A DNA stretch of 64,000 nt from Nocardioides sp. URHA0020 (lineage in GTDB: Bacteria > Actinomycetota > Actinomycetes > Propionibacteriales > Nocardioidaceae): NCBI RefSeq assembly GCF_000620705.1, contig NZ_KK211169.1:470623-534622 (forward strand). Direction: 5' to 3'. The translations under genes were made by a program, and so were the position numbers. This document shows positions 16,227-23,116 of this stretch, one piece after another (position 1 is the first letter of the stretch; every line of letters begins with the position of its first letter). The notes under the pieces were generated by a model. The model was not told the DNA's origin. It saw only the letters and a program-made list of their open reading frames with translations, and searched no databases.

Positions 16227-17801
16227 TCAGCCGGCGACCTGCTTCTTCTGGCTGATGCGGAAGACGACGAACTCCGCCGGCTTCACCGGAGCGATGCCGA
16301 CCTCGACGACCAGGAGGCCCTGGTCGATCGACTCGGGCGGGTTGGTCTCGGCGTCGCACTTGACGTAAAACGCCTCGTCCGCCGAGGTGCCGAAGAGCGC
16401 ACCGGCCGACCACAGGCCGCGGAGGAAGGCTCCGACGGTCCGCTTCACGCCCTCCCACAGCGCCATGTCGTTCGGCTCGAAGACCGCCCACTGGGTGCCG
16501 GTCAGGATCGTCGCCTCGACCATGTTGAAGAGGCGACGGACGTTGATGTAGTTCCAGTCGGTGTCGGAGGAGAGGGTGCGCGCACCCCAGATCCGGATGC
16601 CGCGGGTGCCGAAGGGCCGGATGCAGTTGATGCCGATCGGGTTGAGCAGCGACTGCTCGTTCTGGGTGACCGCGCGCTCGATGTCGAGCACGCCGCGCAT
16701 CGTGTCGTTTGCCGGGGCCTTCCACACGCCGCGGGTGTCGTCGGTGCGGGCCCAGACGCCGGCCACGTGGCCCGACGGGGGGATCAGGATCTCGCTGTTG
16801 CCGTTGACGCCGGTCGGGTTCTCGACCTTGACCCAGGGGTAGTACAGCGCGGCGTACGCCGAGTCGTACATCGCGACGTCGCTGCGCCACTCCTTGATCT
16901 GCTGGGGCGACATGCCGGGAGGGGCGTCGAGGACGGCCATCCGGTTGCCGTTCTGCTCGCAGTGCGAGATCAGCGCGGTCTGCACGGCCTTCCACAGGTT
17001 GAGGTCGATGGTGCCGTCCTCACCGGTGGCAGCGGTGACCAGGTCGGGGACGATCACCATGGTGACGTCCTCGGCGACGGCCAGGCCGTTGATGCCCTTG
17101 CGGGCCGACTCGGAGCCGGCGAACTTCGCACCGGTGACCGGCACCGGGGTGGGCGCGGCCTTCTCGAGCGCGTACAGGCCGGGCTTCACGAGCTCGAGCT
17201 GCGAGGCCAGGTCGACCTTCTCGTCGAGGTTGAGGTCGATCTTGATCCGCGTCGAGGTGGCGTTGACCTTGGTCGCGACGTTGCTGTCGCCCTTGTCGAA
17301 GCCCAGGCCGGAGAAGGTCTCCACGGCCGCGCCGCCCTCGAGGACGGTGATCGTGAACGTGGCGGGACCGTCGACGTCCTCCTCGCCACCGTCGTCGGTG
17401 CTCACCTGGAGCGTGATGTTGGCGTCGGGCTCGAGGCTCTCGACGGCGACCGGCAGCCCGAGGGAGCGGTCGGCGGCGGGGAGCGCCAAGCGCGACGGCT
17501 CACCGGCGGGCTCGGTGTTCGGGACCCGGCAGATGTAGGCGATGCTGCCGCCGTTGGCGAAGTAGCCGTACACCGAGAGCGGCAGGATGCAGCCCTCGGA
17601 GAAGCCGCCGTAGAGGCTTTCGAACTGCGTCCAGCTCGTCACGAGCCGGGGGGACAGACCCTGGGGGTCGTTGGGGTCGTCGCTCGGGAAGGTCGCCGTG
17701 AACCCCACGAAGGCGGCCACCGCGGTCGGAGCGGCGGACAGAACCTTCTGTGAGGAGGGGACCTCTTCGACGTAGACGCCGGGTGCGGTGTAAGTGGGCA
17801 T
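16227..17801 (-). CDS. Contractile sheath protein of the injection system
   Basis: A 524-aa tail sheath subtilisin-like/C-terminal family protein beginning MPTYTAPGVYVEEVPSS, the standard sheath N-arm. The C-terminal domain shows IWGARTLSSDTDWNYINVRRL, and the last residues (LLVVEVGIAPVKPAEFVVFRISQ) form the C-arm that links neighbouring subunits. An insertion at about residues 105-230 is variable surface-exposed sequence. Only one sheath gene is present, unlike Afp and PVC with three. It is the first gene of the main minus-strand structural operon, with a 158-bp gap to the divergent HTH gene that should contain its promoter; I could not identify a convincing -35/-10 pair. Confidence 0.96.
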   Translation of the reverse strand: MPTYTAPGVYVEEVPSSQKVLSAAPTAVAAFVGFTATFPSDDPNDPQGLSPRLVTSWTQFESLYGGFSEGCILPLSVYGYFANGGSIAYICRVPNTEPAGEPSRLALPAADRSLGLPVAVESLEPDANITLQVSTDDGGEEDVDGPATFTITVLEGGAAVETFSGLGFDKGDSNVATKVNATSTRIKIDLNLDEKVDLASQLELVKPGLYALEKAAPTPVPVTGAKFAGSESARKGINGLAVAEDVTMVIVPDLVTAATGEDGTIDLNLWKAVQTALISHCEQNGNRMAVLDAPPGMSPQQIKEWRSDVAMYDSAYAALYYPWVKVENPTGVNGNSEILIPPSGHVAGVWARTDDTRGVWKAPANDTMRGVLDIERAVTQNEQSLLNPIGINCIRPFGTRGIRIWGARTLSSDTDWNYINVRRLFNMVEATILTGTQWAVFEPNDMALWEGVKRTVGAFLRGLWSAGALFGTSADEAFYVKCDAETNPPESIDQGLLVVEVGIAPVKPAEFVVFRISQKKQVAG

Positions 17802-17959
17802 CGTCTGTATCCGCTCTCAGGACAGGTGGCAGGACATCGTGAGACTGCTCCCGCGGTGGGGGGGCCCGCAACGAGAACAGCGACACATGGCCCGAAATGA
17901 CTACGTCAGTGGCTCATTGATGTCTTGACGGTTGAGCGCCGCGCTCCCGATCATCGAGC

Positions 17960-18961
17960 ATGGCCAACCGCCCCGCCACTCGGCTCGAGCTGCGGCCCGG
18001 CGACCAGCCCCGCCTGGCGGCGATGACCCGCAGCCCCACCGTGCGTGCCGGGCTGGCCCAGCGCGCGCGGATCCTGCTCCTGGCGGCCGAGGGGCTGTCC
18101 AACACCGAGATCGCCGACAAGGTCGGGGTGTCGCGACCGACGGTGCTGGTGTGGCGGCAGCGGTACGTCGAGCGCGGCATCGACGGTCTCTCCGACCGGT
18201 CGCGCCCGGGCCGTCAGCCGCACGCCTCGGCGCCGGACGTGCTGCACGCCTCGCTCGCCGTGCCGCCGCGCCGGCTGGGGGTCACGCACTGGTCCTCGCG
18301 CGTGCTCGGCGACGAGCTCGGCATCGGCCGCGGCACCGTCGTCCGGGCGTGGCACGCCTACGGGATCCAGCCCGTGCGAGGCGGCTACCGGTTCGCGGTC
18401 ACTCCGCCGCTGACCGGTCGGGTGGTCACGGTGCTGGCGCTCAGGCTGGGGATGCCGGAGAGCTTCGCGGTGCTCGACGTGCGGGAGCCGTCGCGCGCCG
18501 GGGACCGCTCCGACGACTCCGCCGCGGACGACGCCCTGCGTGATCTCGCCACCGCCCTGCGTCGCGACGTGCCGGCCGCCCCGCTCGACCCCGCCGGGGC
18601 GCTGCTGGGCTTCCTCGACGAGCTCAACCGCGCCCGACTGCAGTGGCCCACCGCGTCCCGGTTGCACCTGGTCACCGACGGGCGCGGGCCGGTCGGCCTC
18701 CCGGCGCTGCGCGAGGCCCTCGCCGTGCGCTCGCGGGTCGCCGTGCACACCGCCCGCGACCTCGCACGGTGGCCCGACATGCTCGCCGCGTGGCTGGCGA
18801 TGGCGGCGTACGGCGACGCGGACCCGGCCGCCCTGGTGGCGGCCGTCGAGCGGGTCCGTGCCGGGCTGGCGGCGGGGGAGGTGTTCACCTGGTTGCACGC
18901 GGCCCGGTCGGCGCCGGCACGACGTGCGCGATCCGCTCCGCCGCGCCCAACCGACAAGTGA
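17960..18961 (+). CDS. IS630-derived HTH protein with degenerate DDE domain, probably domesticated
   Basis: A 333-aa intact reading frame on the strand opposite to the CIS genes around it. Residues about 25-80 form a helix-turn-helix (GLSNTEIADKVGVSRPTVLVW) and residues 105-140 the second IS630 HTH (LGVTHWSSRVLGDELGIGRG, then AYGIQP). Residues 155-280 follow the IS630/Tc1 DDE fold, but VLDVREPS (171-178) carries Arg175 where VLCVDEKS has the catalytic Asp. HLVTDGRG retains D240, and the NQVERWF glutamate motif is replaced by DLARWPDMLAAW. Only 19 bp separate its stop from the PAAR-like gene, leaving no room for a terminal inverted repeat. I infer a transposase-derived DNA-binding protein, perhaps a regulator of the locus. 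Confidence 0.75.
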   Translation: MANRPATRLELRPGDQPRLAAMTRSPTVRAGLAQRARILLLAAEGLSNTEIADKVGVSRPTVLVWRQRYVERGIDGLSDRSRPGRQPHASAPDVLHASLAVPPRRLGVTHWSSRVLGDELGIGRGTVVRAWHAYGIQPVRGGYRFAVTPPLTGRVVTVLALRLGMPESFAVLDVREPSRAGDRSDDSAADDALRDLATALRRDVPAAPLDPAGALLGFLDELNRARLQWPTASRLHLVTDGRGPVGLPALREALAVRSRVAVHTARDLARWPDMLAAWLAMAAYGDADPAALVAAVERVRAGLAAGEVFTWLHAARSAPARRARSAPPRPTDK

Positions 18962-18980
18962 CTTACGAGCCAGCCGGAGA

Positions 18981-19370
18981 TCAGCCCGACGTCGTCCGCA
19001 CGGCGCCCGGCATCGTCATCTGGATCACGCCGCCGTAGACGCACTGGCACATCGATCCCGAGACCAGCGCCGGCTGCCCGCCGAGGGTGGTCTTCATCGC
19101 TCCGGGCAGCCACGGTCCGGGCACGAGGGGGACGCACGGCATCGGGGTGAGCACGCCCAGGGCCGCGGCGGTGGCCGCGGCCACGGTCGGGTTCGCGAGG
19201 CTGTTGCACATCACGAAGGGCGGAATGTTCGCGCCGCCCGCGTTGTCCATCACCGTCGCCGCCGGCCGACCCTCGATGATCACCTTGCTGGTGCCCTTCG
19301 GCACCAGCGTCGACGGCGCCATGCCGAAGGAGCACTGGAGCATCGCTCCCAGGACCGCGTTCTGACCCAT
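18981..19370 (-). CDS. PAAR-like spike-tip protein (DUF4280)
   Basis: A 129-aa protein starting at ATG 19370, giving MGQNAVLGAMLQCSFG. The DUF4280 family is PAAR-like: short beta segments punctuated by Gly/Pro (SKVIIEGRPAATVMDN, TTLGGQPALVSGS) with cysteines in LQCSFG, VMCNSL, MPCVP and MCQCVYGG that may bind a metal at the tip. It should cap the VgrG-like spike. It is separated from the other structural genes by the inverted HTH gene but grouped with the lipoprotein and cap genes upstream. Confidence 0.9.
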   Translation of the reverse strand: MGQNAVLGAMLQCSFGMAPSTLVPKGTSKVIIEGRPAATVMDNAGGANIPPFVMCNSLANPTVAAATAAALGVLTPMPCVPLVPGPWLPGAMKTTLGGQPALVSGSMCQCVYGGVIQMTMPGAVRTTSG

Positions 19371-19380
19371 GACCTTCTCC

Positions 19381-19866
19381 TCAGCGCTTCGTGCCCTTGG
19401 CCGACCCCTGGAGTGGCTCACCCGCGCTCGTCACGAAGCAGATGACGTCGCGGTCGTCGTCCTCCCAGCTGCGGGCCGAGGGCAGCAGGTAGGTGTAGAA
19501 GAGCTCGGAGTCGAGGTAGTCGACACCGACGTACTTGCCGTACTCGCCGGCGCACGCGCCGTTCGCGAACTTCGCCAGCGCGTCGTCGCCGGGGTAGGTG
19601 TCGGCGTCCTCGCCGGTCTCGTACGGGACCAGCGCGTAGGACTCCTGGGCGTGCTCCTGCGAGCAGTCCACCTCGGTCAGCTCGCTGAGCTGCGCCTTGA
19701 CCTCGCTCTGGCCCTCGAAGCACTGGCCGGGCTTGATCTCGAAGACCGACACCCCCTCGCCCTCGTCGTCGTCGCCGCCGAAGAGGCCGCAGCCGCCCAG
19801 CAGGGGCAGGACGAGCGCGACGGCGAGAGCGCGGGCGCACCGCCGGCGGGAGGTGCGCTCAGGCAT
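19381..19866 (-). CDS. Septum-formation family lipoprotein in the CIS locus
   Basis: A 161-aa predicted lipoprotein. Residues 1-25 are a signal peptide with arginine-rich N-region and the lipobox LLGGC (C26 acylated). An acidic linker (GGDDDEGEG) precedes a domain with four further cysteines (GQCFEG, VDCSQEHAQE, NGACAGEY, VICFV) that resembles the septum formation family PF13845; the four would form two disulfides outside the cell. It overlaps the DUF4255 gene by 8 bp and ends 10 bp before the PAAR-like gene, so it is part of the CIS operon. This places a lipid-anchored extracellular protein in the same transcript as particle components. Confidence 0.85.
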   Translation of the reverse strand: MPERTSRRRCARALAVALVLPLLGGCGLFGGDDDEGEGVSVFEIKPGQCFEGQSEVKAQLSELTEVDCSQEHAQESYALVPYETGEDADTYPGDDALAKFANGACAGEYGKYVGVDYLDSELFYTYLLPSARSWEDDDRDVICFVTSAGEPLQGSAKGTKR

Positions 19867-20425
19867 CCGGCTCGTCGTCCATCCGAGAGGCCAGCGCGCT
19901 GATGCGGTCGACCGACGGCGCCTGGAGCTCCCAGGCGAAGGTGTCCGCAGCCACCGTGACCATCAGGCTGAAGGAGGCCTTGAGCGAGCCGCCGGAGGCG
20001 GCCCAGATCTCGCGCACCTTGTTGTCGCTGTCACCGAGCCCGAGCCGGACCGTCGAGGAGAGGTCGTCCGGGAGCAGGTCGTCGGGGACCGCCTCGACGC
20101 CCGCCAGGATGCTCACCACGTCGCCGAGCAGCTGGTGCTCGTCGCGCGGGCTGCCCGCCCAGGCGCTGACCAGGTAGCCGAGCTGCATCATCGGCTGCGG
20201 ACGGCGGCGCTGGGCCGGGCCACCCTCGGGGCTGCGGGTCGCGGGTGCCGAGGGCTGGTTGCTGCGCTGGATGTCGTAGAGGAACAGGTTCACCGTGATC
20301 CGGGAGAGCTGGGCCGACCAGGTGCCGCTGGGTGCGTCGAAGGAAACGTCGCCCATCTCCTCCGGGAGCGGGAGCCGCGTGCGGAGCAGCTTCTCCAGGC
20401 CCGCGTCGACGTGGCTGATGAACAC
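19859..20425 (-). CDS. DUF4255 / Pvc16 N-domain tail terminator protein
   Basis: A 188-aa protein starting at GTG 20425 (VFISHVDAGLEKLLRTRLPL). The Pvc16_N/DUF4255 signature includes ITVNLFLYDIQRSNQ and the LGYLVSAWAGSPRDEHQLLGDVV segment. The Afp16/Pvc16 family caps the distal end of sheath and tube and fixes particle length. It is the first gene of the upstream CIS operon. A CAGACT hexamer 6 nt before the GTG may be its -10 element. Frames extending upstream of 20425 lack a ribosome site and family similarity. Confidence 0.9.
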   Translation of the reverse strand: MFISHVDAGLEKLLRTRLPLPEEMGDVSFDAPSGTWSAQLSRITVNLFLYDIQRSNQPSAPATRSPEGGPAQRRRPQPMMQLGYLVSAWAGSPRDEHQLLGDVVSILAGVEAVPDDLLPDDLSSTVRLGLGDSDNKVREIWAASGGSLKASFSLMVTVAADTFAWELQAPSVDRISALASRMDDEPDA

Positions 20426-20746
20426 GGCGCGAGTCTGGCACGCATCGGCGGAGCACACAGGGGATCGCCCAGATCGCCCCGCGGGCCGACGGCGTCCGTA
20501 CGGGGTAGTTGGCACCACCCGAACGGGCCAGGGGGATGATCACTCCGGGTTTCGTCATTCGCCCACGCCCGAGGGCCGTCCATTCCTAGGATCGGACGGT
20601 CAGCCAGCAGGCCAGACTCGCGGCAGGAACGACGTGCACGGGACGCGGATCCAGGAACCCAGGAAGGGCTCGAGCCGAGCCTTCCCTGTGCTCGGCGCGC
20701 CCGGTCGGATCGTCGCCGAACGTCCCCGAGATCGGGGAGGGCGGCC
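20426..20746. other. Divergent intergenic region between CIS and surface-protein operons
   Basis: No gene is supported in these 321 bp. The region must hold the promoters of both divergent operons. It contains the 11-bp element GCCAGACTCGC once in each orientation, pointing towards each operon, and a -10-like TAGGAT at 20587-20592 on the plus strand. A purine-rich ribosome site (GGGGAGGG, 20734-20741) precedes the GTG at 20747. Confidence 0.7.
20429..20621. repeat. 11-bp inverted pair GCCAGACTCGC flanking the divergent promoters
   Basis: GCGAGTCTGGC occurs at 20429-20439 and its exact reverse complement GCCAGACTCGC at 20611-20621. Relative to transcription both read GCCAGACTCGC. The minus-strand copy includes CAGACT just before the DUF4255 start; the plus-strand copy lies about 125 nt before the first surface-protein gene. 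It could be a shared promoter or operator element; chance recurrence in GC-rich DNA is possible. Confidence 0.45.
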
Positions 20747-23116
20747 GTGCGGGTAGCAACCGAGCACCGCCTCGTCCTGGCGAACCCGGGCGAGACCGTC
20801 GAGGTCCGCGTCGACGTCGTCAACACCGGCGAGCTGATCGAGGGCGTGACCGCCCACCTGATCGGTCTGCCCGACGGACAGATCAGCGTCGAGCCGCAGC
20901 TGCTGCCGCTCTTCCCCGACTCCCAGGGCCAGATCACCCTCTCCGTCGGCGTACCGACCCACCAGCCGGCGGGCATGCACCCGCTGACCGTCGCGGTGGT
21001 CTCGCATGGTGCCGGGTCCCCGACGCAGCACGTCGACATCGACCTCTCCGTGTCGGCCCGCCCCGCGGTCAAGCTCGCGGCCGACCCGCAGGCGATCCGG
21101 TCCAAGCGGTCCGGACGGTTCGTCCTGATGGTCGAGAACAGCGGCAACGTGGCGCTCGACGCCGTCCTGGGGACGACCCAGGAGGACAAGAGGACCAAGA
21201 CCCGGCTCTCGCCGGAGACCCTGCGCGTCGAGCCCGGAGCGACCGTGCCCGTGATCGTCGCGGTCAAGGGCCCGCGGATGCTCACCGGCTCCGAGACCGA
21301 TCGGATGGTGACCGTCGGCCTGGTCGCCAAGCGCGCCTACGCCATCCCCGCGATGGACGAGACCGAGACGGGTCCGGAGCTCGAGCGCGAGACGACGATC
21401 CGGCTGCGGCAGAAGCCGTTGGTCAGCCGGGGTCTGCTCACCGCCCTGATCCTGCTGGCGATCGTCGCGCTGTGGGCCGCGATCTTCCTGCTCGGGCTGA
21501 CCCAGGTGCTCTCCGGGGACCCGAAGACCAAGACGGCGCCGGCGTCCTTCTTCCCGGTCGCCGCGGACACCGGCACCGGCGCCGACGGCGGCACCGACGC
21601 GGGTCGCGACGGGAGTGCCGGCGGCTCCGGGGGTGGCACGGCGGAGGACGGCGACGAGTCGGTCGACGTCGCCCCACCTGCGGGAGCCATGCCGAAGACC
21701 GGGCTGCTGCCCGCTGGCGTCGGCGGCGAGATCGCCGGCACGGTGACCGCGGCCAGCGACCAGATGCCCGCCGGCCGGATCACGGTGCAGGCCTACCGCC
21801 AGGGCCGCGACGGGCTGGTCCAGGTGAGCTCGGCCGCGACCCAGACCGACGGCACCTACAGCCTGGCCGGGCTGTTCCCCACGGCGTACGCGCTCAAGTT
21901 CAGCGCCGACGGCTACCACTCGATCTGGTACCCAACGGCGCCCTCGAAGACGGGTGCCAAGAAGGTGGACGTCGCGGCCCAGGGCAAGGTCGAGGGCATC
22001 AACGTCGTGATCCAGGGCAAGCCCGCGAAGATCACCGGCGACATCGACCCGGGCGACTCGCTCGTGCCGGTCGCCACCAAGGTGGTCGCCCGGCTGACCA
22101 CCGCGACGGGCGGCGCCGAGGCGGTCGCCACGACGGTCGCGAAGGGTCCGAGCTACACGCTGAGGAACCTGCCCGCCCCGGCCACCTACGAGCTGAGCTT
22201 CACCGCCCCCGGCTACCAGGCCACCAAGGTGGTGACGACGGTCGCGGGAGGCGAGCCCCGGATCCAGCCCACCGTCGTCCTCAACGCCGGCACCGGTCAG
22301 ATCAGCGGCCGGGTCACCGACGGCACCGACCCGATCGGCAACGTCACGGTCACCACCACCGTGGCCGGCAAGGAGGTCTCGGTCATCACGCCGACGACCG
22401 GTCAGGTCGGCGTCTACGCGCTCGACCACCTGCCGACGCCCGGCACCTACATGCTCACGTTCACCAGCGAGGGGCACGGCTCCCGAGCGGTCATCGTCGA
22501 CCTGGAGGCGGGGCAGAGCAAGACCTCGGTGAACGCCCGCCTCGTCGCGGGCACCGGCAGCATCGCCGGGGTCGTCCGCGACGCCGACGGCAACGGGCTC
22601 GGCGGCACCTCGGTCGTCGTCGGCGGGTCGGTCCAGAGCGGCGGCAGCGTCGACACCAGCACCCTGCCGTCGACCACGACCCTGACCGACGGTGCGGTCG
22701 GCAGCTTCGCCATCGGCGGGCTCACCGCTCCCGGCGACTACACCCTCACCTTCATCCGCGACGGCTACGCGTCCGAGACCGTCCCGATCAGCCTGACCGC
22801 CAACGGCGCGCCGCCCCAGGTCAACGTCACCCTCGGCACCCAGCTCGGCGGTATCCGCGGCACCGTCACCGGTCCCGGAGGGCGGGTGTACGTCGGCGCC
22901 ACGGTCACCGCGACCAACGGCGCCCGCGCCTGGAGCACGACCAGCAGCGCGGCCGGCGGGACGCTGCCCCACGGTGGCTACCTCTTCAGCGCCCTCCAGC
23001 CGGGCACCTACAGCGTCACCGTCACCGCCGACGGCATCAAGCAGCGGACCGGCATGGTCACGGTGCGGTCGGGCTCCGTCGCGACCCAGAGCTTCACGCT
23101 GCGGGCGGCGGGCTGA
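20747..23116 (+). CDS. Bitopic membrane protein with cytoplasmic beta domains and carboxypeptidase-regulatory-like repeats (paralogue 1)
   Basis: A 789-aa protein with GTG start and a good ribosome site. There is no signal peptide. Residues 1-220 form two beta-sandwich-like domains (NEW3/COG1470-like) with repeated GETVEVRVDVVNTGE and SGRFVLMVENSGN motifs. A single TM helix spans about 229-252; basic residues before it (RQKPLVSR) predict N-in/C-out. A Gly/Ser/Asp linker (255-320) leads to five carboxypeptidase-regulatory-like units, each opening with a motif like GQISGRVTDGTDPIGNVTV and closing LPTPGTYMLTF. No cysteine is visible. It overlaps the next gene by one base (TGATG). Divergence from the CIS operon suggests a membrane partner of the particle; I do not know a characterised homologue with certainty. 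Confidence 0.9.
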   Translation: MRVATEHRLVLANPGETVEVRVDVVNTGELIEGVTAHLIGLPDGQISVEPQLLPLFPDSQGQITLSVGVPTHQPAGMHPLTVAVVSHGAGSPTQHVDIDLSVSARPAVKLAADPQAIRSKRSGRFVLMVENSGNVALDAVLGTTQEDKRTKTRLSPETLRVEPGATVPVIVAVKGPRMLTGSETDRMVTVGLVAKRAYAIPAMDETETGPELERETTIRLRQKPLVSRGLLTALILLAIVALWAAIFLLGLTQVLSGDPKTKTAPASFFPVAADTGTGADGGTDAGRDGSAGGSGGGTAEDGDESVDVAPPAGAMPKTGLLPAGVGGEIAGTVTAASDQMPAGRITVQAYRQGRDGLVQVSSAATQTDGTYSLAGLFPTAYALKFSADGYHSIWYPTAPSKTGAKKVDVAAQGKVEGINVVIQGKPAKITGDIDPGDSLVPVATKVVARLTTATGGAEAVATTVAKGPSYTLRNLPAPATYELSFTAPGYQATKVVTTVAGGEPRIQPTVVLNAGTGQISGRVTDGTDPIGNVTVTTTVAGKEVSVITPTTGQVGVYALDHLPTPGTYMLTFTSEGHGSRAVIVDLEAGQSKTSVNARLVAGTGSIAGVVRDADGNGLGGTSVVVGGSVQSGGSVDTSTLPSTTTLTDGAVGSFAIGGLTAPGDYTLTFIRDGYASETVPISLTANGAPPQVNVTLGTQLGGIRGTVTGPGGRVYVGATVTATNGARAWSTTSSAAGGTLPHGGYLFSALQPGTYSVTVTADGIKQRTGMVTVRSGSVATQSFTLRAAG

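Noticed and set aside
17960..18961. Active IS630-type insertion sequence
   Set aside because: The catalytic Asp and Glu motifs are altered, and there is no space or sequence for terminal inverted repeats beside the gene.
5175..20425. Prophage
   Set aside because: Tail-type genes are present, but no terminase, portal, capsid, integrase, lysis or replication gene is seen, and the LysM, DUF4255, DUF4280 and DUF6760-like genes mark a contractile injection system.
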